A stretch of 64,000 nt of DNA from Parelaphostrongylus tenuis (taxonomy: Eukaryota > Nematoda > Chromadorea > Rhabditida > Metastrongylidae): NCBI GenBank assembly GCA_019055375.1, contig JAHQIW010007084.1, positions 1 to 64,000 of the forward strand. The letters run 5' to 3'. The position numbers and the translations under genes are program-made. The notes below the pieces were generated by a model, which saw only the letters and a list, made by a program, of their open reading frames with translations, made no database searches and was not told where the DNA came from. Of the stretch, positions 1 through 12,780 are shown one piece after another (position 1 is the stretch's first letter; every line of letters starts with the position of its first letter).

Positions 1-3000
1 GATAGAATGAGAGACTATCGAGTGACGTATTAGAACGACAAACTATCTTCGAATGCTTCATAAACGACCGTAAAAGTCTAACAACTTTGGAATCCAATGT
101 TTTCGACTTATCAAATTCATGGTTACAAGTTTTGCGAATTTTGTGAGAACTGCGTATCAAATGGACACATCGCTTCAATGTTCATCCTGTAAATCTCCAA
201 CATTTCGCCAGCCGACAATAATGATTACTGAATGAGAGACTATCGAGTGACGTATTAGAACGACAAACTATCTTCGAATGCTTCATAAACGACCGTAAAA
301 GTCTAACAACTTTGGAATCCAATGTTTTCGACTTATCAAATTCATGGTTACAAGTTTTGCGAATTTTGTGAGAACTGCGTATCAAATGGACACATCGCTT
401 CAATGTTCATCCTGTAAATCTCCAACATTTCGCCAGCCGACAATAATGATTACTGAATGAGAGACTATCGAGTGACGTATTAGAACGACAAACTATCTTC
501 GAATGCTTCATAAACGACCGTAAAAGTCTAACAACTTTGGAATCCAATGTTTTCGACTTATCAAATTCATGGTTACAAGTTTTGCGAATTTTGTGAGAAC
601 TGCGTATCAAATGGACACATCGCTTCAATGTTCATCCTGTAAATCTCCAACATTTCGCCAGCCGACAATAATGATTACTGAATGAGAGACTATCGAGTGA
701 CGTATTAGAACGACAAACTATCTTCGAATGCTTCATAAACGACCGTAAAAGTCTAACAACTTTGGAATCCAATGTTTTCGACTTATCAAATTCATGGTTA
801 CAAGTTTTGCGAATTTTGTGAGAACTGCGTATCAAATGGACACATCGCTTCAATGTTCATCCTGTAAATCTCCAACATTTCGCCAGCCGACAATAATGAT
901 TACTGAATGAGAGACTATCGAGTGACGTATTAGAACGACAAACTATCTTCGAATGCTTCATAAACGACCGTAAAAGTCTAACAACTTTGGAATCCAATGT
1001 TTTCGACTTATCAAATTCATGGTTACAAGTTTTGCGAATTTTGTGAGAACTGCGTATCAAATGGACACATCGCTTCAATGTTCATCCTGTAAATCTCCAA
1101 CATTTCGCCAGCCGACAATAATGATTACTGAATGAGAGACTATCGAGTGACGTATTAGAACGACAAACTATCTTCGAATGCTTCATAAACGACCGTAAAA
1201 GTCTAACAACTTTGGAATCCAATGTTTTCGACTTATCAAATTCATGGTTACAAGTTTTGCGAATTTTGTGAGAACTGCGTATCAAATGGACACATCGCTT
1301 CAATGTTCATCCTGTAAATCTCCAACATTTCGCCAGCCGACAATAATGATTACTGAATGAGAGACTATCGAGTGACGTATTAGAACGACAAACTATCTTC
1401 GAATGCTTCATGAACGACCGTAAAAGTCTAACAACTTTGGAATCCAATGTTTTCGACTTATCAAATTCATGGTTACAAGTTTTGCGAATTTTGTGAGAAC
1501 TGTGTATCAAATGGACACATCGCTTCAATGTTCATCCTGTAAATCTCCAACATTTCGCCAGCCGACAATAATGATTACTGAATGAGAGACTATCGAGTGA
1601 CGTATTAGAACGACAAACTATCTTCGAATGCTTCATGAACGACCGTAAAAGTCTAACAACTTGGAATCCAATGTTTTCGACTTATCAAATTCCTGGTTAC
1701 AAGTTTTGCGAATTTTGTGAGAACTGTGTATCAAATGGACACATCGCTTCAATGTTCATCCTGTAAATCTCCAACACTTCGCCAGCCGACAATAATGATT
1801 ACTGAATGAGAGACTATCGAGTAACGTATTAGAACGACAAACTATCTTCGAATGCTTCATGAACGACCGTAAAAGTCTGAACAACTTTGGAATCCAATGT
1901 TTTCGACTTATCAAATCCCTCGTTACAAGTTTTGCGAATTTTGTGAGAAGTGTGTATCAAATGGACACATCGCTTCAATGTTCATCCTGTAAATCTCCAA
2001 CATTTCGCCAGCCGACAATAATGATTACTGAATGAGAGACTATCGAGTGACGTATTAGAACGACAAACTATCTTCGAATGCTTCATGAACGACCGTAAAC
2101 GTCTAACAACTTTGGAATCCAATGTTTTCGACTTATCAAATCTCCTGTTACAAGTTTTGCGAATTTTGTGAGAAGTGTGTATCAAATGGACACATCGCTT
2201 CAATGTTCATCCTGTAAATCTCCAACATTTCGCCAGCCGACAATAATGATTACTGAATGAGAGACTATCGAGTAACGTATAGAACGACAAACTATCTTCG
2301 AATGCTTCATAACGACCGTAAAAGTCTAACAACTTTGGAATCCAATGTTTTCGACTTTCAAATCCTGGTTACAAGTTTTGCGAATTTTGTGAGAAGTGTG
2401 TATCAAATGGACACATCGCTTCAATGTTCATCCTGTAAATCTCCAACATTTCGCCAGCCGACAATAATGATTACTGAATGAGAGACTATCGAGTGACGTA
2501 TGAGAACGCAACTATCTTCGAATGCTTCATGAACGACCGTAAAAGTCTGACAACTTTGGAATCCAATGTTTTCGACTTATCAAATCCTCGTTACAAGTTT
2601 TGCGAATTTTGTGAGAAGTGTGTATCAATGGACACATCGCTTCAATGTTCATCCTGTAAATCTCCAACATTTCGCCAGCCGACAATAATGATTACGGAAT
2701 GAGAGACTATCGAGTAACGTATGAGAACGGCAAACTATCTTCGAATGCTTCATGAACGACCGTAAAAGTCTGACAACTTTGGAATCCAATGTTTTCGACT
2801 TATCAAATTCCTGTTACAAGTTTTGCGAATTTTGTGAGAAGTGTGTATCAAATGGAACATCGCTTCATGCTCATCCTGTAAATCTCCAACATTTCGCCAA
2901 CTGGCAATAATGATTACGGGATGAGAGACTATCGAGTAACGTATGAGAACGGCAAACTATCTTCGAATGCTTCATGAACGACCGTAAACTGTCTGACAAC

Positions 3001-6000
3001 TTTGGAATCCAATGTTTTCGACTTATCAAATCTCCTGATACAAGTTTTGCGAATTTTGTGAGAATGTGTATCAAATGGAAACATCGCTTCATGCTCATCC
3101 TGTAAATCTCCAACATTTCGCCAGCCGACAATAATGATTACTGAATGAGAGACTATCGAGTAACGTATGAGAACGACAAACTATCTTCGAATGCTTCATG
3201 AACGACCGTAAACGTCTGACAACTTTGGAATCCAATGTTTTCGACTTATCAAATCTCCTGTTACAAGTTTTGGCGAATTTTGTGAGAAGTGTGTATCAAA
3301 TGGAAACATCGCTTCAATGCTCATCCTGTAAATCTCCAACATTTCGCCAGCCGACAATAATGATTACTGGATGAGAGACTATCGAGTAACGTATGAGAAC
3401 GACAAACTATCTTCGAATGCTTCATGAACGACCGTAAATGTCTGACAACTTGGAATCCAATGTTTTCGACTTATCAAATACTCCTGATACAAGTTTTGCG
3501 AATTTTGTGAGAAGTGTGTATCAAATGGAAACATCGCTTCAATGCTCATCCTGTAAATCTCCAACATTTCGCCAGCCGACAATAATGATTACGGATGAGA
3601 GACTATCGAGTAACGTATGAGAACGACAAACTATCTTCGAATGCTTCATGAACGACCGTAAAAGTCTGACAACTTTGGAATCCAATGTTTTCGACTTATC
3701 AAATCCTCGTTACAAGTTTTGCGAATTTTGTGAGAAGTGTGTATCAAATGGACACATCGCTTCAATGTTCATCCTGTAAATCTCCAACATTTCGCCAGCC
3801 GACAATAATGATTACTGAATGAGAGACTATCGAGTGACGTATTAGAACGACAAACTATCTTCGAATGCTTCATGAACGACCGTAAAAGTCTAACAACTTT
3901 GGAATCCAATGTTTTTCGACTTTTCAAATCTCCTCGTTACAAGTTTTGGCGAATTTTGTGAGAAGTGTGTATCAAATGGACACATCGCTTCAATGTTCAT
4001 CCTGTAAATCTCCAACATTTCGCCAGCCGACAATAATGATTACTGAATGAGAGACTATCGAGTGACGTATTAGAACGACAAACTATCTTCGAATGCTTCA
4101 TGAACGACCGTAAAAGTCTAACAACTTTGGAATCCAATGTTTTCGACTTATCAAATTCCTGGTTACAAGTTTTGCGAATTTTGTGAGAAGTGTGTATCAA
4201 ATGGACACATCGCTTCAATGTTCATCCTGTAAATCTCCAACATTTCGCCAGCCGACAATAATGATTACTGAATGAGAGACTATCGAGTAACGTATTAGAA
4301 CGACAAACTATCTTCGAATGCTTCATGAACGACCGTAAAAGTCTAACAACTTTGGAATCCAATGTTTTCGACTTTTCAAATCCCTCGTTACAAGTTTTGC
4401 GAATTTTGTGAGAAGTGTGTATCAAATGGACACATCGCTTCAATGTTCATCCTGTAAATCTCCAACATTTCGCCAGCCGACAATAATGATTACTGAATGA
4501 GAGACTATCGAGTAACGTATGAGAACGACAAACTATCTTCGAATGCTTCATGAACGACCGTAAAAGTCTAACAACTTTGGAATCCAATGTTTTCGACTTT
4601 TCAAATCCCTCGTTACAAGTTTTGCGAATTTTGTGAGAAGTGTGTATCAAATGGACACATCGCTTCAATGTTCATCCTGTAAATCTCCAACATTTCGCCA
4701 GCCGACAATAATGATTACTGAATGAGAGACTATCGAGTGACGTATTAGAACGACAAACTATCTTCGAATGCTTCATGAACGACCGTAAAAGTCTAACAAC
4801 TTTGGAATCCAATGTTTTCGACTTTTCAAATCCCTCGTTACAAGTTTTTGCGAATTTTGTGAGAAGTGTGTATCAAATGGACACATCGCTTCAATGTTCA
4901 TCCTGTAAATCTCCAACATTTCGCCAGCCGACAATAATGATTACTGAATGAGAGACTATCGAGTACGTATTAGAACGACAAACTATCTTCGAATGCTTCA
5001 TGAACGACCGTAAAAGTCTAACAACTTTGGAATCCAATGTTTTCGACTTTTCAAATCCCTCGTTACAAGTTTTGCGAATTTTGTGAGAAGTGTGTATCAA
5101 ATGGACACATCGCTTCAATGTTCATCCTGTAAATCTCCAACATTTCGCCAGCCGACAATAATGATTACTGAATGAGAGACTATCGAGTGACGTATTAGAA
5201 CGACAAACTATCTTCGAATGCTTCATGAACGACCGTAAAAGTCTAACAACTTTGGAATCCAATGTTTTCGACTTATCAAATCCCTCGTTACAAGTTTTGG
5301 CGAATTTTGTGAGAAGTGTGTATCAAATGGACACATCGCTTCAATGTTCATCCTGTAAATCTCCAACATTTCGCCAGCCGACAATAATGATTACTGAATG
5401 AGAGACTATCGAGTAACGTATGAGAACGACAAACTATCTTCGAATGCTTCATGAACGACCGTAAAAGTCTGACAACTTTGGAATCCAATGTTTTCGACTT
5501 ATCAAATCTCCTGTTACAAGTTTTGCGAATTTTGTGAGAAGTGTGTATCAAATGGACACATCGCTTCAATGTTCATCCTGTAAATCTCCAACATTTCGCC
5601 AGCCGACAATAATGATTACTGAATGAGAGACTATCGAGTAACGTATGAGAACGACAAACTATCTTCGAATGCTTCATGAACGACCGTAAAAGTCTGACAA
5701 CTTTGGAATCCAATGTTTTCGACTTATCAAATTCCTCGTTACAAGTTTTGCGAATTTTGTGAGAAGTGTGTATCAAATGGACACATCGCTTCAATGTTCA
5801 TCCTGTAAATCTCCAACATTTCGCCAGCCGACAATAATGATTACTGAATGAGAGACTATCGAGTAACGTATGAGAACGACAAACTATCTTCGAATGCTTC
5901 ATGAACGACCGTAAACGTCTGACAACTTTGGAATCCAATGTTTTCGACTTATCAAATACTCCTGATACAAGTTTTGCGAATTTTGTGAGAATGTGTATCA

Positions 6001-9000
6001 ATGGAAACATCGCTTCAATGCTCATCCTGTAAATCTCCAACATTTCGCCAGCCTGACAATAATGATTACGGATGAGAGACTATCGAGTAACGTATGAGAA
6101 CGGCAAACTATCTTCGAATGCTTCATGAACGACCGTAAAAGTCTGACAACTTTGGAATCCAATGTTTTCGACTTATCAAATTCCTGTTACAAGTTTTGCG
6201 AATTTTGTGAGAAGTGTGTATCAAATGGAAACATCGCTTCATGCTCATCCTGTAAATCTCCAACATTTCGCCAGCTGGCAATAATGATTACTGGATGAGA
6301 GACTATCGAGTAACGTATGAGAACGGCAAACTCATCTTCGAATGCTTCATGAACGACCGTAAACTGTCTGACAACTTTGGAATCAAATGTTTTCGACTTA
6401 TCAAATACTCCTGAATACAAGTTTTGCAATTTTGTGAGAATGTTCATCAAATGGAAACATCGCTTCTATGCTCATCCTGTAAATCTCCAACATTTCGCCA
6501 GCTGCAATAATGATTACTGGATGAGAGACTATCGAGTAACGTATGAGAACGACAAACTATCTTCGAATGCTTCATGAACGACCGTAAAAGTCTGACAACT
6601 TGGAATCCAATGTTTTCGACTTATCAAATCTCCTGTTACAATTTTGGCGAATTTTGTGAGAAGTGTGTATCAAATGGAAACATCGCTTCAATGCTCATCC
6701 TGTAAATCTCCAACATTTCGCCAGCACGACAATAATGATTACTGGATGAGAGACTATCGAGTAACGTATGAGAACGACAAACTATCTTCGAATGCTTCAT
6801 GAACGACCGTAAACTGTCTGACAACTTTGGAATCAAATGTTTTCGACTTATCAAATACTCCTGTTACAAGTTTTGCGAATTTTGTGAGAAGTGTGTATCA
6901 AATGGAAACATCGCTTCAATGCTCATCCTGTAAATCTCCAACATTTCGCCAGCCGACAATAATGATTACTGGATGAGAGACTATCGAGTAACGTATGAGA
7001 ACGGCAAACTATCTTCGAATGCTTCATGAACGACCGTAAAAGTCTGACAACTTTGGAATCCAATGTTTTCGACTTATCAAATCCCTGTTACAAGTTTTGC
7101 GAATTTTGTGAGAAGTGTGTATCAAATGGAAACATCGCTTCATGCTCATCCTGTAAATCTCCAACATTTCGCCAACTGGCAATAATGATTACGGATGAGA
7201 GACTATCGAGTAACGTATGAGAACGGCAAACCTATCTTCGAATGCTTCATGAACGACCGTAAACTGTCTGACAACTTTGGAATACAATGTTTTCGACTTA
7301 TCAAATACTCCTGATACAAGTTTTGTTAATTTTGTGAGAATTGTCATCAAATGGAAACATCGCTTCAATGCTCATCCTGTAAATCTCCAACATTTCGCCA
7401 GCTGGCAATAATGATTACGGATGAGAGACTATCGAGTAACGTATGAGAACGGCAAACTATCTTCGAATGCTTCATGAACGACCGTAAACTGTCTGACAAC
7501 TTTGGAATCCAATGTTTTCGACTTATCAAATTCCTGTTACAAGTTTTGGCAATTTTGTGAGAAGTGTGTATCAAATGGAAACATCGCTTCAATGCTCATC
7601 CTGTAAACCTCCAACATTTCGCCAGCTGACAATAATGATTACTGGATGAGAGACTATCGAGTAACGTATGAGAACGGCAACTATCTTCGAATGCTTCATG
7701 AACGACCGTAAAAGTCTGACAACTTTGGAATCCAATGTTTCGACTTATCAAATTCCTGGTTACAAGTTTTTGCGAATTTTGTGAGAATTGTGTATCAAAT
7801 GGAAACATCGCTTCAATGCTCATCCTGTAAATCTCCAACATTTCGCCAACTGGCAATAATGATTACGGGATGAGAGACTATCGAGTAACGTATGAGAACG
7901 GCAAACTATCTTCGAATGCTTCATGAACGACCGTAAACTGTCTGACAACTTTGGAATCAAATGTTTTCGACTTATCAAATACTCCTGATTACAAGTTCTG
8001 CTAATTTTGTGAGAATTTCCATCAAATGGAAAAATCGCTTTATGCTCATCCTGTAAATCTCCAACATTTCGCCAACTGGCAATAATGATTACGGAATGAG
8101 AGACTATCGAGTAACGTATGAGAACGGCAAACTATCTTCGAATGCTTCATGAACGACCGTAAAAGTCTGACAACTTTGGAATCCAATGTTTTCGACTTAT
8201 CAAATTCCTGTTACAAGTTTTGCGAATTTTGTGAGAAGTGTGTATCAAATGGAACATCGCTTCATGCTCATCCTGTAAATCTCCAACATTTCGCCAGCAC
8301 GGCAATAATGATTACGGATGAGAGACTATCGAGTAACGTATGAGAACGGCAAACTATCTTCGAATGCTTCATGAACGACCGTAAAAGTCTGACAACTTTG
8401 GAATCCAATGTTTTCGACTTATCAAATACTCCTGATTACAAGTTTTGCGAATTTTGTGAGAATGTGTATCAAATGGAAACATCGCTTATATGCTCATCCT
8501 GTAAATCTCCAACATTTCGCCAACTGACAATAATGATTACTGGATGAGAGACTATCGAGTAACGTATGAGAACGGCAAACCATCTTCGAATGCTTCATGA
8601 ACGACCGTAAACTGTCTGACAACTTTGGAATAAAATGTTTTCGACTTATCAAATACTCCTGAATACAAGTTCTTGTCTAATTTTGAGAGAATTTCCATCA
8701 AATGGAAAAATCGCTTATATGCTCATCCTGTAAATCTCCAACATTTCGCCAACTGGCAATAATGATTACGGGATGAGAGACTATCGAGTAACGTATGAGA
8801 ACGGCAAACCATCTTCGAATGCTTCATGAACGACCGTAAAACTGTCTGACAACTTTGGAATCAAATGTTTTCGACTTATCAAATACTCCTGAATACAAGT
8901 TCTGTCGAATTTTGAGAGAATTTCCATCAAATGGAAAAATCGCTTGTATGCTCATCCTGTAAATCTCCAACATTTCGCCAACTGGCAATAATGATTACGG

Positions 9001-11563
9001 GATGAGAGACTATCGAGTAACGTATGAGAACGGCAAACCATCTTCGAATGCTTCATGAACGACCGTAAACTGTCTGACAACTTTGGAATCAAATGTTTTC
9101 GACTTATCAAATACTCCTGAATACAAGTTTCTGTCAATTTTGAGAGAATTTCCATCAAATGGAAAAATCGCTTGTATGCTCATCCTGTAAATCTCCAACA
9201 TTTCGCCAACTGGCAATAATGATTACGGGATGAGAGACTATCGAGTAACGTATGAGAACGGCAAACTATCTTCGAATGCTTCATGAACGACCGTAAAACT
9301 GTCTGACAACTTTGGAATCAAATGTTTTCGACTTATCAAATACTCCTGATTACAAGTTTTGCCAATTTTGTGAGAATGTGTATCAAATGGAAACATCGCT
9401 TCAATGCTCATCCTGTAAATCTCCAACATTTCGCCAACTGCAATAATGATTACGGGATGAGAGACTATCGAGTAACGTATGAGAACGGCAAACCATCTTC
9501 GAATGCTTCATGAACGACCGTAAAAGTCTGACAACTTGGGAATCCAATGTTTTCGACTTATCAAATTCCTGGTTACAAGTTTTGCGAATTTTGTGAGAAC
9601 TGTGTATCAAATGGAAACATCGCTTCAATGCTCATCCTGTAAATCTCCAACATTTCGCCAGCCGACAATAATGATTACGTGATGAGAGACTATCGAGTAA
9701 CGTATGAGAACGGCAAACTATCTTCGAATGCTTCATGAACGACCGTAAACTGTCTGACAACTTGGAATCAAAATGTTTTTCGACTTATCAAATACTCCTG
9801 AATACAAATTCTGCCAGTTTTGAGAGAATTTCCATCAAATGGAAAAATCGCTTATATGCTCATCCTGTAAATCTCCAACATTTCGCCAACTGGCAATAAT
9901 GATTACGGATGAGAGACTATCGAGTAACGTATGAGAACGGCAAACCATCTTCGAATGCTTCATGAACGACCGTAAAAGTCTGACAACTTGGGAATCCAAT
10001 GTTTTCGACTTAACAAATTCCTGGTTACAAGTTTTGCGAATTTTGTGAGAACTGTGTATCAAATGGAAACATCGCTTCAATGCTCATCCTGTAAATCTCC
10101 AACATTTCGCTAACTGGCAATAATGATTACGGGATGAGAGACTATCGAGTAACGTATGAGAACGGCAAACTATCTTCGAATGCTTCATGAATGACCGTAA
10201 AAGTTTGACAAATTTGGAATCCAATGTTTTCGACTTTTCAAATTCCTGGTTACAAGTTTTGCGAATTTTGTGAGAACTGTGTATCAAATGGAAACATCGC
10301 TTATATGCTCATCCAGTAAATCTCCAACATTTCGCCAGCCGACAATAATGATTACGTGATGAGCGACTATCGAGTAACGTATGAGAACGGCAAACTATCT
10401 TCGAATGCTTCATGAACGACCGTAAAAGTCTGACAACTTTGGAATCCAATGTTTTCGACTTTTCAAATTCCTGGTTACAAGTTTTGCGAATTTTGTGAGA
10501 ACTGTGTATCAAGTGGAAACATCGCTTCAATGCTCATCCTGTAAATCTCCAACATTTCGCCAGCTGGCAATAATGATTACGTGATGAGAGACTATCGAGT
10601 AACGTATGAGAACGGCAAACTATCTTCGAATGCTTCATGAACGACCGTAAAAGTCTGACAACTTGGGAATCCAATGTTTTCGACTTTTCAAATTCCTGGT
10701 TACAAGTTCTGCGAATTTTGTGAGAACTGTGTATCAAATGGAAACATCGCTTCATATGCTCATCCTGTAAATCTCCAACATTTCGCCAGCCGACAATAAT
10801 GATTACGTGATGAGAGACTATCGAGTAACGTATGAGAACGGCAAACTATCTTCGAATGCTTCATGAACGACCGTAAAAGTCTGACAACTTTGGAATCCAA
10901 TGTTTTCGACTTTTCAAATTCCTGGTTACAAGTTTTGCGAATTTTGTGAGAACTGTGTATCAAATGGAAACATCGCTTATATGCTCATCCAGTAAATCTC
11001 CAACATTTCGCCAGCCGACAATAATGATTACGTGATGAGCGACTATCGAGTAACGTATGAGAACGGCAAACTATCTTCGAATGCTTCATGAACGACCGTA
11101 AAAGTCTGACAACTTGGGAATCCAATGTTTACGAATTATCCAAATCCTGGTTACAAGTTTTGCGAATTTTGTGAGAACTGTGTATCAAATGGAAACATCG
11201 CTTCAATGCTCATCCTGTAAATCTCCAACATTTCGCCAACTGGCAATAATGATTACGGAATGAGAGACTATCGAGTATCGTATGAAAACGGCAAAGTATC
11301 TTCGAATGCTTCGTGAACGGCCGTAAAGTCTGACAACTTTGAAATCGAATGTTTTCGACTTATCAAATACTCCTGAATACAAGTTTTGCGAATTTTGTGA
11401 GAACTGCCCATCAAATGGAAAATTGCTTAAATGCTCATCCTGTAAATCTCCAACATTTCGCCAACCTACAATAATGATTACGGGATGAGCGACTATCGAG
11501 TAACGTATGAGAACGGCAAAGTATCTTCGAATGCTTCGTGAACCACCGTAAAATGTCTGACAA
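1..11563. repeat. 225-bp satellite array, about 51 monomers
   Basis: A tandem array of one monomer runs from base 1, mid-unit, to about 11,563, so it continues off the left edge. Anchors such as GAGAGACTATCGAG and TCCTGTAAATCTCC recur every 225 bases. The first six units, to about base 1,400, are almost identical. From about 1,650 single-base indels and substitutions appear, and from about 6,000 rightward spacing varies by several bases and variants spread (AACGACAAAC becoming AACGGCAAAC, GCCGACAATA becoming ACTGGCAATA). The last unit, at about 11,510-11,563, breaks off into unrelated sequence. Each unit carries a 73-codon minus-strand frame because 225 is divisible by three. That frame is lost wherever indels occur and shows no sign of selection, so I do not call it a gene. 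I see no dispersed copy elsewhere in the window. Confidence 0.97.
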
Positions 11564-11819
11564 TGTGTTTGGGTGATCGTTGACAAAAGAAATGTGTTGA
11601 TGTGGAAAACAAAAGGAAAAGACAACGAACTAGTGGATGGTGGATAAAGTGGACTTAAATATAGTAATATAAATATGCCTACCAGTGAAAAATATATTAA
11701 AGATTTGACGCAGAAATGGTCGTTAGATGAAATTCTATGTCAAAAAAATTTCGTGCTTTGTATTGAAAAGGTTTGGTATTTTTACCGTACTCTGCACAGT
11801 GTTTAATTTTTTATATATT

Positions 11820-12066
11820 CTTAACAGAATTGAGTGGTGATCAAAAACACGGCCTCATGTGGGAATCGAACGCGCGTTTCATCCTATCTGTTAACACGTG
11901 TTCTACCGCTACATTGAGAGGATCGCCCCACTGACTTGATACACTGGTAAGCGACTCTGACTCAATAGAAAGGTTTAGTGGTAGAGCGCGCTTCCTCGGA
12001 TAGAATCAAACGCGGGTTCGATTCCCGCCTGCGGCCGTGTTTTTGATCACCACTCAGTTCTGTTAG
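11820..12066. repeat. Head-to-head pair of tRNA-derived elements forming a palindrome
   Basis: The first and last roughly 34 bases are near-perfect reverse complements (GTGATCAAAAACACGGCC at the left, its complement at the right). Each arm then continues inward into a tRNA-like module. The right arm has an A-box-like TTTAGTGGTAGAGCG and a B-box GGTTCGATTCC in a perfect five-base T-arm stem. The left arm carries the same on the minus strand with TTCGATTCCCA. Neither arm has a matching acceptor stem, so these are tRNA-derived SINEs rather than tRNA genes. Confidence 0.7.
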
Positions 12067-12394
12067 GAATGTATAAAGATTATAACACTACGAAAAATGC
12101 GATAAAAATACTAGAACTCTCGAATATTAGTTATTAGTAGAGCTGTCAGCTCAACTGGGTTTATAAAGCGAAATTGCATACCTTACCAAACGCGTTAGAG
12201 ATTGGTGGCTGATAGCTAACAAAGAGATTTTGAAGAATGAGTGGTGGCGCAAATCGTACTTTGTAGTTCACACCGGATATTGAGCAATATGGAGATCTGG
12301 CGCTTCGCACAAAATATTGAGAAATATGCGAATCTATCTAAAGTGAACAAATATATTTCGTGATCATAAATTATCATTAATAATCTTACGAGGT

Positions 12395-12780
12395 AGCAGA
12401 AGGTAGCGCAATGGATTGTAATGCGGTGTATCAAGAAGCATGATGAAAGATAAATTCTTGGATCCATCTCCTCCACAAAGCTCTTGTGGCAATGACTCCA
12501 TGTATTAGTTACTGATTGATAAATGAACGCTTCAGTTAATGACTTAGCTCTTTTACTCCTAAGATTGCAAGGAGCATCCGTTCCAACAGCATTCTACGAG
12601 ATTGCTAATGACTGCAAACTCCTCAAGCAGCAGCCGAGAAACACGTGAAGTATTCGAAGACCCTTGTAGTGGACGAAATGTCGAGGAAGCGAAACTAATG
12701 CAAGAAAAGCTGTGATCTGCCGCACAGCAAACTGTGATAGCAGGTCGTTTGAAAAATATGAAGCGATATTGTAGCAAAAA
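12395..12780 (+). repeat. SINE family 3 copy (tRNA-derived)
   Basis: It begins with GGTAGCGCAATGGATTGTAA and GCGGTGTATCAAGAAGC and continues through GATTGCAAGGAGCATCCGTT to an AATGCAAGAAAAGCTGTGAT tail. The same order of blocks occurs at 15,400-15,745, and a reversed fragment lies at 19,795-19,860. It has a pol III A-box-like head, is degenerate, and is not coding. Confidence 0.6.

Noticed and set aside
182..10963. Repeated 67-87-codon minus-strand frames, one per satellite monomer
   Set aside because: They arise because the monomer is 225 bases (75 codons) with one stop per unit. They are lost with every indel, have no splice or initiation context, and change freely between monomers.
11940..12040. 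tRNA gene call for the right arm of the palindrome
   Set aside because: A good B box and T-arm are present, but there is no seven-base acceptor stem and no plausible anticodon stem. The same holds for the tRNA-like parts at 30,715, 36,325 and 55,860.
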